Positions 34,804 through 47,062 of a stretch of 64,000 nt of DNA are shown here, in pieces (within the stretch, counting starts at the first letter, position 1; each line of letters starts with the position of its first letter). The position numbers were made by a program, and so were the translations under genes. The notes under the pieces were generated by a model. That model saw nothing but the letters and a program-made list of their open reading frames with translations, ran no database searches and had not been told where the DNA came from. The DNA is from Allobosea sp. 47.2.35 (GTDB taxonomy: Bacteria > Pseudomonadota > Alphaproteobacteria > Rhizobiales > Beijerinckiaceae): NCBI RefSeq assembly GCF_024655635.1, contig NZ_JANLGI010000001.1, positions 372,001-436,000 on the forward strand, in the 5' to 3' direction.

Positions 34804-35694
34804 TCAGTAAGTCCAGCGCTGGGCCTTCTGGATGAGGAAGTCGCGGAAGACCTGGACGCGGGCGACCGACTTCATTTCCTCAGGATAGACCAGATAGCTC
34901 TCGAGCTGCGGCATCTCGGTCTCGCGCATCAATTGCACGAGCGGGGAGCCGGTCTCGATCAGGTAATCCGGCAGCACGGCGATGCCGGCGCCCGAGTCCA
35001 CCGCCCGCTTCATCGCGGTGATGTTGTTGACCGTGAGATGGATCGGCCGCGGGTTGCGCTGGTCGCGCCCCATGGTGCCGAGCCAGTGCACCGCCGTCAG
35101 GTAGGACGGCGAGGTGCCGCCGAAGGACAGGATGCGGTGGTTGTCGAGATCGTCGTAGCTCTTGGGCTCGCCGAAGCGCTTCACATAGGCCGGCGAGGCG
35201 TAGACGTGGAAGTGCACGGTGAAGAGCTTGCGCTGGATCAGGTCCGGCTGCTGCGGCTGGCGCAGGCGGATCGCTATATCGGCCTCGCGCATCGACAGGT
35301 CGAGTTCCTCATCGGTGAGGATGAGCTCGACCCGGATGTCGGGGTAGAGATCCATGAACTCGGAGAGGCGCGGCGTCAGCCAATGGCCGCCAAGGCCGCG
35401 GGTCGCCGTGACCTTGAGCTCGCCGGATGGATGCTCGCGCGTCTCGGAGAGCTGGGAACGCGTGCGTTCCAGCCGCTGCGTCATCTCGCGGGCGGCGCGC
35501 CACAGCAACTCGCCTTGCTCGGTGAGAATGAGGCCGCGCGTATGGCGGTGGAACAGCGGTGCGCGCAATTCACGCTCAAGCGCGCCGATCTGGCGGCTGA
35601 CGGCCGATTGACTTAAGCCGAGAACGTCGCCAGCTTTGGTGAAGCTGCCTGACTCCGCGACCGTATAAAAGATTCTAATGCGGTCCCAATCCAC
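34804..35694 (-). CDS. lsrB: LysR-type transcriptional regulator, LsrB orthologue
   Basis: 296 residues from a GTG at 35694 preceded by GGGGAAG; an ATG ten codons upstream has no ribosome binding site. Begins VDWDRIRIFYTVAESGSF; the winged helix-turn-helix is GDVLGLSQSAVSRQIGALERELRAPLF, followed by HRHTRGLILTEQGELL, very typical of the LsrB group, and a LysR substrate domain. In Sinorhizobium LsrB controls lipopolysaccharide, glutathione and oxidative stress genes and is needed for symbiosis. Order trxB-lsrB matches other Hyphomicrobiales. Confidence 0.88.
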   Translation of the reverse strand: MDWDRIRIFYTVAESGSFTKAGDVLGLSQSAVSRQIGALERELRAPLFHRHTRGLILTEQGELLWRAAREMTQRLERTRSQLSETREHPSGELKVTATRGLGGHWLTPRLSEFMDLYPDIRVELILTDEELDLSMREADIAIRLRQPQQPDLIQRKLFTVHFHVYASPAYVKRFGEPKSYDDLDNHRILSFGGTSPSYLTAVHWLGTMGRDQRNPRPIHLTVNNITAMKRAVDSGAGIAVLPDYLIETGSPLVQLMRETEMPQLESYLVYPEEMKSVARVQVFRDFLIQKAQRWTY

Positions 35695-35799
35695 CGCGCT
35701 TCCCCCGCTATGCGTTTTTTGCATGATGGGGGATAAAGGCGTTGTGCGTCAACGCCTGTGTGGCAGAGAGTCACCCTTATTCGTCGTGAATCTGGTGAC

Positions 35800-35828
35800 G
35801 CAACCCATCAGAGTCAGTGATGGGTTGC
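35800..35828. promoter_or_regulatory. Perfect 11-bp inverted repeat between trxB and lsrB
   Basis: GCAACCCATCA (35800-35810) and TGATGGGTTGC (35818-35828) flank a seven-base spacer, 11 bases past the trxB stop on the minus strand and about 105 bases before lsrB. No T-run follows. It could be a terminator, an attenuator, or an operator for lsrB. Confidence 0.5.
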
Positions 35829-35838
35829 GGCTAACCCT

Positions 35839-36891
<1,053 letters not shown>

Positions 36892-37902
36892 TCAGGAGCG
36901 CGTGAACCCCAAGGCAGCCCGGTGGCGCAGCCAGCCTTCCCGTATCGCATCGGCTATGATCGGCGTTGAGTCTATCGGTTCGTAAGCCTTGCCTTCAAGG
37001 CGTCCACAGAAGCGATGCACAACGCCCTCACGTTCCAGCGCTGCGACCAGCGCCGCGATCTTGGGGTGGCCGCCCGTGGGCTCGAAAACCAGCACGGGAA
37101 CGCCTGCCGCCGCGGCTTCCCCGATCATGTTGGTGGAGTCGGCGGTCACGACCACCGCATCGGCATTGGCGAGCAGGGCGAGGAAGGGATTCTCGCCTGT
37201 GCCGTCCCACCACCAGGCGCCATGCCGGGCGAACACGGCGGCGACGGCAGAACCCAATGTGGGCGAGGTGCGCCGCGAGGGGGAGCCCATCAGGCTGGCG
37301 CCCGATTGGGCGAGTTGGTCGAGCTGCCCGGCAAGGCGCTCGATATCGGCGGGCGTAAAGCGGTGATGCCGGCTGTCGCCACCGACCAGCACGGCAACAC
37401 GCGGCGTATTCAAGCTTGCGATGGACGGTGGTGGCGCGGCGCGGGCGGCTGCCAGCTTCTCGGGTGTCAGCCGATGCGGCGAGGTGGTGGTGACCAGGAC
37501 ATTGTCGCCGCGCAGCCGGTCATGGCCGGAGACCCAGATCAGGTCGGCTGTGCCGGGGCCGGTGCGCGGGTCCTTGAGGAAGACGGTATAGGTCGCGCCG
37601 TTCGAGGCCTGCTTCAGCGCCCGCAGATAGGCGACCGCGCGCCGGCCCGAGGCGATGGCGATATCGGGGAAGGGCGGCTTCAACGGGCTGTCCGGCCGGT
37701 CCGGCGCCTCGCGCGGGTCGATCGGCCCGCGCGGCATCAGCCAGGTCCAGGGTTTGCGCGGCTTCACCCGGCGAATCTCCGGGACGACGCCGAGCCGCTC
37801 GGCGACGCCGAGGCATTGCAGCTCGTCGCCGGCCTTGCCGTCGGTCAGAACCCAGGTTTTCGGCTCCGGATTGTCGTGCATGGTGGTCTGGGCTCGTGGC
37901 AT
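36892..37902 (-). CDS. Mitochondrial fission ELM1-like family protein (DUF1022)
   Basis: 336 residues. KTWVLTDGKAGDELQCLGVAERLG at the N-terminus, VLVGGDSRHHRFTPADIERL in the middle and VTADSTNMIGEAAAAGVPVLVFEPTGGHPKI near the end are the marks of the ELM1/DUF1022 family, which looks like a GT-B type nucleotide-sugar fold. Plant ELM1 acts in mitochondrial division; the bacterial function is unknown, perhaps glycosyl transfer. The start at 37902 has AAGG five bases upstream. It is divergent from lrp, which starts 61 bases away. Confidence 0.87.
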   Translation of the reverse strand: MPRAQTTMHDNPEPKTWVLTDGKAGDELQCLGVAERLGVVPEIRRVKPRKPWTWLMPRGPIDPREAPDRPDSPLKPPFPDIAIASGRRAVAYLRALKQASNGATYTVFLKDPRTGPGTADLIWVSGHDRLRGDNVLVTTTSPHRLTPEKLAAARAAPPPSIASLNTPRVAVLVGGDSRHHRFTPADIERLAGQLDQLAQSGASLMGSPSRRTSPTLGSAVAAVFARHGAWWWDGTGENPFLALLANADAVVVTADSTNMIGEAAAAGVPVLVFEPTGGHPKIAALVAALEREGVVHRFCGRLEGKAYEPIDSTPIIADAIREGWLRHRAALGFTRS

Positions 37903-37963
37903 GCGCCTTGTATCGCTTGGCCGCGCCGTCTACACCAGCGCGACCTTCACGCGAGGATACTCG

Positions 37964-38428
37964 TTGCGCCCCAAACTCGACGATATCGACCTGCGCATCC
38001 TGCGCGAGCTCCAGGCCGATGGGCGCATGACCAATGTCGAGCTCGCCAGCCGCGTCGGCATCTCGCCGCCGCCTTGTCTGCGGCGCGTGCGCGCGCTGGA
38101 GGAGGCCGGGCTGATCCGCGGCTACCATGCCGATCTTGATGAGCGGAAGCTGGGTTTCGAGGTCGTCTGCTTCGCCTTCGTGCATCTGGCGAGCCAGGCC
38201 GAGGCCGATCTCGTCGCCTTCCAGGAGCGTATGCGGAACTGGCCGACCGTGCGCGAGTGCTGGACACTCTCGGGCGATATCGACTTCTCCCTGAAATGCG
38301 TCACGCCGGACCTGAAAGCGTTCCAGGATTTCGTCGCCGAGCTCACGGCCATGCCGAATGTCCGCAATGTCCGGACCGCGCTCGCCCTCGACCGGGTCAA
38401 GGACGAGCCGATCGTTCCCTTCGGCTGA
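37964..38428 (+). CDS. lrp: Lrp/AsnC family transcriptional regulator
   Basis: 154 residues from TTG at 37964 with AGGA seven bases upstream; the start gives the normal family length. HTH: KLDDIDLRILRELQADGRMTNVELASRVGISPPPCLRRVRALEEAG, then a RAM ligand domain (LGFEVVCFAFVHLASQ, CWTLSGDIDFSLKCVTPDL). Controls amino-acid metabolism in response to an amino-acid effector. Order greA-lrp-trxB-lsrB is a known Hyphomicrobiales arrangement, here with unrelated genes between and mixed strands. Confidence 0.93.
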   Translation: MRPKLDDIDLRILRELQADGRMTNVELASRVGISPPPCLRRVRALEEAGLIRGYHADLDERKLGFEVVCFAFVHLASQAEADLVAFQERMRNWPTVRECWTLSGDIDFSLKCVTPDLKAFQDFVAELTAMPNVRNVRTALALDRVKDEPIVPFG

Positions 38429-38437
38429 GCGCGGCTT

Positions 38438-38923
38438 TCAGCTGGCGATATAGCGCTTGATCCACCAGGCGTTGTTGCGGGCGAGCGCCTTCAGGCGGCG
38501 CTGGTCGACATCGGGCAGATACCAGGCGCCGGCACCACCGGAGGTCTCCGTCGAGCGTATCGGATAGCTGGCCAGTTGCCGGCCCTTGCGGTCGTAGAGC
38601 GTCGCGGTGCTTTCCAGTGTGTCGTTGCTGCTGCCGCCGTCGGACCATTTGCTGCCGCCGGCATAGCTGGCGAGCCAGATGCTGCCGATCGTCACGACAA
38701 GCCGGGTTCCGGTCCGCGGCTGGTAGGCGGGGCCGAGGATTTCGGCGAGGGTCCGTTCAAGCTCGGCCTTCACCATGGGCAAATGCGGCCCCCAGGCTTC
38801 CACGACCGAGGGCAGTGCCTCGACCCGGATCGCGCCCACCGCCGGCGCTTGCGCGAAAGCGGGGGAGGTGGCCAATGCGGGGGCGCCGAGCGCCGATGCC
38901 AGGACATGTCGACGGGTGATCAT
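38438..38923 (-). CDS. Exported hypothetical protein with Tat-like signal
   Basis: 161 residues. Signal MITRRHVLASALGAPALATSPAFAQ has twin Arg. The mature part has AELERTLAEILGPAYQP, VVTIGSIWLASYAGGSKWSDGGSSNDTLES and ends NNAWWIKRYIAS. No known domain recognised. Convergent with lrp (9-base gap). Confidence 0.75.
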   Translation of the reverse strand: MITRRHVLASALGAPALATSPAFAQAPAVGAIRVEALPSVVEAWGPHLPMVKAELERTLAEILGPAYQPRTGTRLVVTIGSIWLASYAGGSKWSDGGSSNDTLESTATLYDRKGRQLASYPIRSTETSGGAGAWYLPDVDQRRLKALARNNAWWIKRYIAS

Positions 38924-39094
38924 GGTCGGATCTCCGAAAGCCTTGTCGGTTCAATGTAGGTGCGGACCCGCGATAGTCCATGGCTGGCGGCTGGGCCGAG
39001 CATGCGCGGGAGATGGTTGCCAAGCGGTGTCGAAACCCGGTCTATCGAAGCGGGGAGCTGCGCCTGCGTCAGGCGCGGCCGAGGGGGCACTGCC

Positions 39095-39706
39095 GTGGAT
39101 CGCTGGCTGACCGAATTCGTGAAGCTCTGGGTCGTGATCGACCCGATCGGGACCTTGCCGGTCTTCCTGGCGGTGACGGCCGGCCTGAGCGCCGCAGCGG
39201 CGCGGCGCATCGCGCTGCATGGCTCGCTCGTCGCCTTCCTCGTGCTGCTGTTCTTCGTCCTGCTCGGCCAGGTCCTGCTGACGGCGATGGATATCGAGCT
39301 GAGCTCGTTCCAGATCGCCGGCAATATCGTGCTGTTCCTGTTCGCGCTGACGATGATCTTCGGCGAATCGAAGCTGGAGGAAGACCAGAAGCTGCTGCGC
39401 TCCTCCGATCTCGAAAAAGCGGTCTATCCGCTGGCGATTCCGAGCATCGCCAGTCCCGGCGCGATGCTGACGGTGATGACGGTGACCGACAATTCGAAGT
39501 TCAGCCTCGCCGAGCAGGCCGAGACGGTACTGCAGATCGCGATCATCTTCGCTATCCTGCTGGTGCTGCTGTTCAGCGCCTCGCGGATCATCGCGGTGAT
39601 CGGCAATGCCGGCGCCAGCGTCATCAGCCGGGTGATGGGGCTCATCCTCGCCAGTGTTGCCGTGGACGGCATCATCAAGGCGATGCGGGTCGTGCTGGCT
39701 GGGTAG
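39095..39706 (+). CDS. MarC family integral membrane protein
   Basis: 203 residues from a GTG at 39095 with GAGGGGG seven bases upstream. Six hydrophobic helices. The family signature is the first helix LWVVIDPIGTLPVFLAVTAG, with YPLAIPSIASPGAMLTVMTV in the middle and a last helix SRVMGLILASVAVDGIIKAM. Function unknown; early claims for multiple antibiotic resistance were withdrawn. A longer in-frame start would add Arg/Gly-rich sequence. Followed by an intergenic repeat. Confidence 0.92.
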   Translation: MDRWLTEFVKLWVVIDPIGTLPVFLAVTAGLSAAAARRIALHGSLVAFLVLLFFVLLGQVLLTAMDIELSSFQIAGNIVLFLFALTMIFGESKLEEDQKLLRSSDLEKAVYPLAIPSIASPGAMLTVMTVTDNSKFSLAEQAETVLQIAIIFAILLVLLFSASRIIAVIGNAGASVISRVMGLILASVAVDGIIKAMRVVLAG

Positions 39707-39723
39707 GAAGGCGGTGACCAGCC

Positions 39724-39814
39724 GTCATGGTCGGGCTTGTCCCGACCATCCACGTCTTCATCAAAGCAGAGTGGTGTTCAAACCGTGGATGCTCGCCACA
39801 AGGGCGAGCATGAC
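39724..39814 (+). repeat. Two-stem intergenic palindromic repeat, copy 1 (91 bp)
   Basis: Begins GTCAT and ends ATGAC. Inside are stem A (GGTCGGG/CCCGACC), a matching pair ATCCACG (39747-39753) and CGTGGAT (39784-39790), a roughly 30-base variable middle, and stem B (GCTCGCC/GGCGAGC). It lies between the convergent marC and greA genes. Copy 2 at 59151 has the same order with different stem sequences. Confidence 0.75.
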
Positions 39815-39833
39815 GGGTGTGCGCATGGCCGTC

Positions 39834-40310
39834 TCAGCGGAAGACGACGCTGACGACCTCGTAGGACTTGCCGCCGCCGGGCGTGTTGACCTGCACGGAA
39901 TCGCCGACCTTCTTGCCGATCAGCGCGCGCGCGATCGGTGAGCCGATCGAGACCTTGCCGGACTTCACGTCCGATTCCGGCTCGCCGACGATCTGGTAGC
40001 TCTTCTCTTCCTCGGTATCGTCGTCGATCAGCTTGACGGTGGCGCCGAACTTGATCGTGTCGCCGCCGGCAAGCTTGGCGATGTCGATGATGTCGGCGCG
40101 GCCGATCAGCGATTCGAGTTCCATGATCCGGCCCTCGTTGAGCGACTGCGCTTCCTTGGCCGCGTGGTATTCCGCGTTCTCGGACAGGTCACCCAGCGCG
40201 CGCGCCTCGGCGATCGCGGTGATGATGCGCTGGCGTTGGACCTGCTGGCGGTCCTTCAGCTCGGCCTCCAGGGCGGCGAAGCCGCCCGCGGTCATCGGAA
40301 CCTTTTCCAT
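39834..40310 (-). CDS. greA: Transcription elongation factor GreA
   Basis: 158 residues. Coiled-coil N-terminal domain ([19 protein letters not shown], then [24 protein letters not shown] with the acidic tip) and a C-terminal FKBP-like domain ([26 protein letters not shown]). Acts in the RNA polymerase secondary channel to cut backtracked RNA. The ATG at 40310 gives the correct family start. 101 bases after carB on the same strand, with a large hairpin between. Confidence 0.97.
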   Translation of the reverse strand: MEKVPMTAGGFAALEAELKDRQQVQRQRIITAIAEARALGDLSENAEYHAAKEAQSLNEGRIMELESLIGRADIIDIAKLAGGDTIKFGATVKLIDDDTEEEKSYQIVGEPESDVKSGKVSIGSPIARALIGKKVGDSVQVNTPGGGKSYEVVSVVFR

Positions 40311-40333
40311 ACCTTCCGTCCCATAAGCTCCGA

Positions 40334-40378
40334 AAGCGCGGCTCACCGGCGGCATATCGACCGCCGGTTCCCGCGCTT
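40334..40378 (-). terminator. Long hairpin between carB and greA
   Basis: AAGCGCGG and CCGCGCTT (outer) plus ACCGGCGG and CCGCCGGT (inner) form 16 base pairs with a small internal loop and an eight-base apex. It lies 33 bases past the carB stop. There is no T-run, so termination is only partial or Rho-aided; it could also be a greA leader structure. Confidence 0.5.
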
Positions 40379-40411
40379 CCGCTCAATCCCTAGAATTCGC
40401 CGTGCGGCCGG

Positions 40412-43759
<3,348 letters not shown>

Positions 43760-43945
43760 GATCTCGACCGGTCTTGGGCAGGCGCGCGCAAGGCCGGTCC
43801 GATCGGGCGAGCGGAGGCGAGGCGAGCGTCTGAATGAATGCTAGGCGCTCGCTATAGACGGCGAAGGCCGCGGGGGAAAGCTAAAAGGAGCGGCACGGCC
43901 AGATGTGCACGGCTTCGTCAGGACACTTGCCAGGTACGGGGCTTC

Positions 43946-43974
43946 CATGAAATGTTATATTATAACATTTCATG
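43946..43974. promoter_or_regulatory. Perfect 29-bp palindrome, probable Zur operator
   Basis: CATGAAATGTTATA (43946-43959), a central T, then the exact reverse complement (43961-43974). It ends 13 bases before the ATG of the ZigA-like GTPase. The core AATGTTATAnTATAACATT fits the alphaproteobacterial Zur motif as I know it. Binding of zinc-loaded Zur would block transcription; this is inference from motif and gene content. Confidence 0.82.
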
Positions 43975-43987
43975 TCGAGGTCTTTTC

Positions 43988-45199
43988 ATGCGTCGCCTGC
44001 CCGTCACTGTCCTGTCCGGCTTCCTCGGAGCCGGCAAAACGACCCTGCTCAACCACATCCTGAACAACCGCGAGGGCCGCAAGGTCGCGGTCATCGTCAA
44101 CGACATGAGCGAGGTGAACATCGATGCCGATCTGGTGCGGGAGGGTGGCGGCAAGCTCTCGCGCACCGACGAGAAGCTGGTCGAGATGAGCAATGGCTGC
44201 ATCTGCTGCACCTTGCGCGACGACCTGCTGGCCGAGGTGCGCCGCCTCGCCGAGGAAGGGCGATTCGACTACCTGCTGATCGAAGGGACGGGCATCGCGG
44301 AGCCGCTGCCGATCGCCGCGACCTTCGAATTCCGCGACGAGGCCGGACTTTCGCTGTCGGATATCGCCCGGCTCGACACGATGGTGACGGTGGTCGACGC
44401 CGCGAGCCTGCTGCGTGACTACGGCTCGCGCGATTTCCTGCGTGAGCGCGGCGAAACGGCGGGGGAGGGCGACGAGCGCACGCTGGTCGATCTCCTGGTG
44501 GAGCAGATCGAGTTCGCCGATGTGGTGGTGCTGAACAAGATTTCGGACGCTTCGCCCGAGCAGCGCGAGGCCGTCAGCAGGATCGTGCGCGCGCTCAACC
44601 CGGATGCGCGGCAGATCGAGGCGGATTTCGGCAAGGTGCCGCTCGATGCCGTGCTCGATACCGGGCTGTTCGACCACGAGAAGGCGCAGGAACATCCACT
44701 CTGGCACAAGGAGCTCTATGGCTTCAAAGACCATGTGCCGGAGACGGAGGAATACGGCATTTCCTCCTTCGTATATCGGGCAAGGCGCCCGTTCCACCCC
44801 GAAAAGTTCAGCGCCTTTCTCGCCCGCACATGGCCGGGGCTGATCCGCGCCAAGGGGCATTTCTGGCTGGCGACGCGGCCGGACTGGGTCGGCGAGATGT
44901 CGCTCGCCGGCAGCATCTGCCGCACGGAGGCGATGGGCTTCTGGTGGGCTGCCGTGCCGCGCTCGCGCTGGCCGGATCATCCCGAATGGCAGGCGATCCT
45001 GAATCGCAACTGGCACTCCGTTTGGGGCGACCGCCGGCAGGAGCTGGTCTTCATCGGGACCGAGCTGGACGAGGCGGCGATTCGCGCCGCGCTCGATCTC
45101 TGCCTCGTCGGCGATGCCCTGCCGCTGCGCTTCAACCCGGAGCGCTATCGCGACCTGCCGGACCCGTTCCCGGCCTGGCGGCGGGCGGAGGCGGCTTGA
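43988..45199 (+). CDS. zigA: Zinc metallochaperone GTPase, ZigA-like (COG0523)
   Basis: 403 residues. G1 is [18 protein letters not shown]; the metal-binding GCxCC motif is [15 protein letters not shown]3/G4-type sequences follow ([21 protein letters not shown]). The C-terminal CobW_C domain ([16 protein letters not shown]) is complete. COG0523 proteins of this group help cells during zinc shortage by delivering zinc to client enzymes. The Zur-type palindrome immediately upstream supports induction under zinc limitation. The open frame extends upstream across the operator, so the ATG at 43988 is the sensible start. Confidence 0.9.
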   Translation: MRRLPVTVLSGFLGAGKTTLLNHILNNREGRKVAVIVNDMSEVNIDADLVREGGGKLSRTDEKLVEMSNGCICCTLRDDLLAEVRRLAEEGRFDYLLIEGTGIAEPLPIAATFEFRDEAGLSLSDIARLDTMVTVVDAASLLRDYGSRDFLRERGETAGEGDERTLVDLLVEQIEFADVVVLNKISDASPEQREAVSRIVRALNPDARQIEADFGKVPLDAVLDTGLFDHEKAQEHPLWHKELYGFKDHVPETEEYGISSFVYRARRPFHPEKFSAFLARTWPGLIRAKGHFWLATRPDWVGEMSLAGSICRTEAMGFWWAAVPRSRWPDHPEWQAILNRNWHSVWGDRRQELVFIGTELDEAAIRAALDLCLVGDALPLRFNPERYRDLPDPFPAWRRAEAA

Positions 45200-45215
45200 G
45201 CCGCCTCGCTTAGTT

Positions 45216-46424
45216 TCAGCTTCGCGCTGGTGCTGCCGTCTCCGGCAGGGGCGGCACGCGCTTGGCGGCGCGCTTGCGGTAGAGCGTGAATGCGAGCACG
45301 GCGAGCGCCGCAACCTCGCAGGCGGCGCCGACGAAGCCAAGCGGCCAGGTGCCGGCATGGCGCATCACCTGCTGGCCCAGCGCCGCGCCGGCCGCGATGC
45401 CGAAATAGAGCGCGGAGGCGTTGAGCGAGAGCGCGACCACGGTCGCATCCGGCGCCATCGCTGCCAGTCGGGACATCTGCGAGGGATGGCCGGCCCAGCC
45501 CGCCGCGCTCCAGACGAAGAGCACGACGGGAATCGGCCAGATCGCCAGAGCCGGAGGCAGACTGATCGCGATCAGCGATGCCGTGAAGAGTGCTGCCGCC
45601 AGGATCGACAGCACGACGCTCAGAGAGCGTTCGGGGCCGAAGCGGTCGCTGGCGATGCCGCCGAGCTGGTTGCCGATGGCCGAGCCGAGACCGGAGACGA
45701 CCAGCGTCGCCGCGAGCCAGGGGCCGGTGATGCCGGCATGGTTGGTCAGGAAGGGCGCGATATAGGTGTAGAGAACGAAGGCGCCGGTGGTCCACAGCAT
45801 GGTGGTGGCCAGCGCCAGCAGCACGTCGCTGCGCGCCGCGACCTGGAGCCGCTCCCGCAAGGTGTTTGTGCCGTGCGGCAGGCCCTTGGGCAGCTTGGCC
45901 AGAAGGCCCGCCAGCGAGAGCGTGCTCAGGCCCGCCACGATCAGGAAGGCAAGGTGCCAGCCGCCGAAGCCGACCACGGCGGTGCCGACCGGGATGCCCA
46001 GGATCAGCGAGACGGTCATGCCGCCGGTGACGAGCGCGATGGCGCGGCCGCGCCGCTCGGGGGCGGAGATCGCGACGGCAACCGCATTGGCCGCTGGCAT
46101 GAAGACGCCGGCCGAGAGCGCCATGACGATGCGGGCGGCCATCACCACCCAGAAGTCGGTGGCGAAGGCGGCGCCGAGATTGGCGAGGCCGAAGACGGTG
46201 ATCGCGCCGGCCAGGACCAGCTTGCGGTCGGCATCGCCGAGCACGGTCGAGAGGATCGGCGAGCCGATTGCATAGGCCAGGGCGAAGATCGAGATGAGGA
46301 GGCCTGCGGTATCGAGGGAGACGGCGAGGCCGGAGGCGAGATGGGGCAGGATGCCAGTGACGATCAGGCTGCCCGTGCCGATGGCGAAGGCGCCGCCGGC
46401 GAGCGAGAGAAGGCGCGTATCCAT
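45216..46424 (-). CDS. MFS transporter (DHA1-like)
   Basis: 402 residues, twelve predicted helices. Starts MDTRLLSLAGGAFAIGTGSL; motif A-like GSPILSTVLGDADRKLVL, the motif in helix 4 RIVMALSAGVFMPAANAVAV, and a middle loop LAKLPKGLPHGTN. Drug or metabolite exporter of the AraJ/PbuE-like sugar-efflux/DHA1 group. It is divergent from the ArsR-type regulator at 46576 with two similar operators between them, so it is very likely under that regulator. Substrate unknown. Confidence 0.9.
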   Translation of the reverse strand: MDTRLLSLAGGAFAIGTGSLIVTGILPHLASGLAVSLDTAGLLISIFALAYAIGSPILSTVLGDADRKLVLAGAITVFGLANLGAAFATDFWVVMAARIVMALSAGVFMPAANAVAVAISAPERRGRAIALVTGGMTVSLILGIPVGTAVVGFGGWHLAFLIVAGLSTLSLAGLLAKLPKGLPHGTNTLRERLQVAARSDVLLALATTMLWTTGAFVLYTYIAPFLTNHAGITGPWLAATLVVSGLGSAIGNQLGGIASDRFGPERSLSVVLSILAAALFTASLIAISLPPALAIWPIPVVLFVWSAAGWAGHPSQMSRLAAMAPDATVVALSLNASALYFGIAAGAALGQQVMRHAGTWPLGFVGAACEVAALAVLAFTLYRKRAAKRVPPLPETAAPARS

Positions 46425-46472
46425 GGGAATGATCCTTGCGGATGATCGCTGTTTCGAAAGCTGGGTTCGAAA

Positions 46473-46488
46473 TTCAATGATCGTTGAA
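46473..46488. promoter_or_regulatory. Operator 1 for the ArsR-type regulator
   Basis: TTCAATGATCGTTGAA: a palindrome with perfect TTCAA/TTGAA arms, near-perfect over 20 bases. It sits 49 bases upstream of the MFS start, and its centre is 49 bases from that of operator 2, which has the same arms. Confidence 0.7.
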
Positions 46489-46521
46489 TTAAACCTGCCT
46501 GGCGATTACCACAAGGGTAAT

Positions 46522-46537
46522 TTCAATGAATGTTGAA
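46522..46537. promoter_or_regulatory. Operator 2 for the ArsR-type regulator
   Basis: TTCAATGAATGTTGAA: the same TTCAA/TTGAA arms and spacing as operator 1, differing at only two central bases. It lies 38 bases before the ArsR ATG, in place for autoregulation. Confidence 0.7.
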
Positions 46538-46575
46538 TATTGTCAGAGGCAGCTTCATCGCCTATCTCGGAGGCC

Positions 46576-46965
46576 ATGAAGCCGGTTTTTCACCCCGATA
46601 TCGAGGATGTTGCGCCCGCCGACGTGTTCGGTGCGCTGGCCGATCCGATCCGGCTCGGCATCCTCGTCGCGCTCTCCGAGGTCAACGAGGTCGACAAGGC
46701 GCGCTGCAGCCATTTCACGGCCTTCGCCTCTCCTTCGCTTTTGTCCTACCATTTCGCCAAGCTGCGCGAGGCCGGTATCACCCGCATGCGGGTGGAGGGC
46801 ACGTCGCGCTACCTCAGCATCCGGCGCGAGGAATTGAACCAGCGCTTTCCGGGGCTGATCGACAGCGTCATCGAGACGGCACGGCGCGACCCGAACCTGC
46901 CGCGGCTGGGGTCGGAATGGCTCGCGGGCGCCGAACAGGCTCAGGGTCAGACTTCGTCACGTTGA
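46576..46965 (+). CDS. ArsR-type HTH transcriptional regulator
   Basis: 129 residues from the ATG at 46576 (GGAGG just two bases upstream, a short spacing); a TTG at 46540 adds 12 residues but overlaps operator 2. Winged helix: DVFGALADPIRLGILVALSEV, then HFTAFASPSLLSYHFAKLREAGITRMRVEGTSRYLSIR. It lacks the CxCxxC metal motif of arsenic sensors, so the signal is probably not a metal. It is divergent from the MFS gene, a common repressor-exporter arrangement. Confidence 0.85.
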   Translation: MKPVFHPDIEDVAPADVFGALADPIRLGILVALSEVNEVDKARCSHFTAFASPSLLSYHFAKLREAGITRMRVEGTSRYLSIRREELNQRFPGLIDSVIETARRDPNLPRLGSEWLAGAEQAQGQTSSR

Positions 46966-47062
46966 CAGGCCCTCGCACGGGTCTAGCGTCATCTCTTCCG
47001 CGATGGCGTCGAGCCGGATCGCGACACCGCACCGGCCACGCCCGAACCCGAGGAGCATGGCC

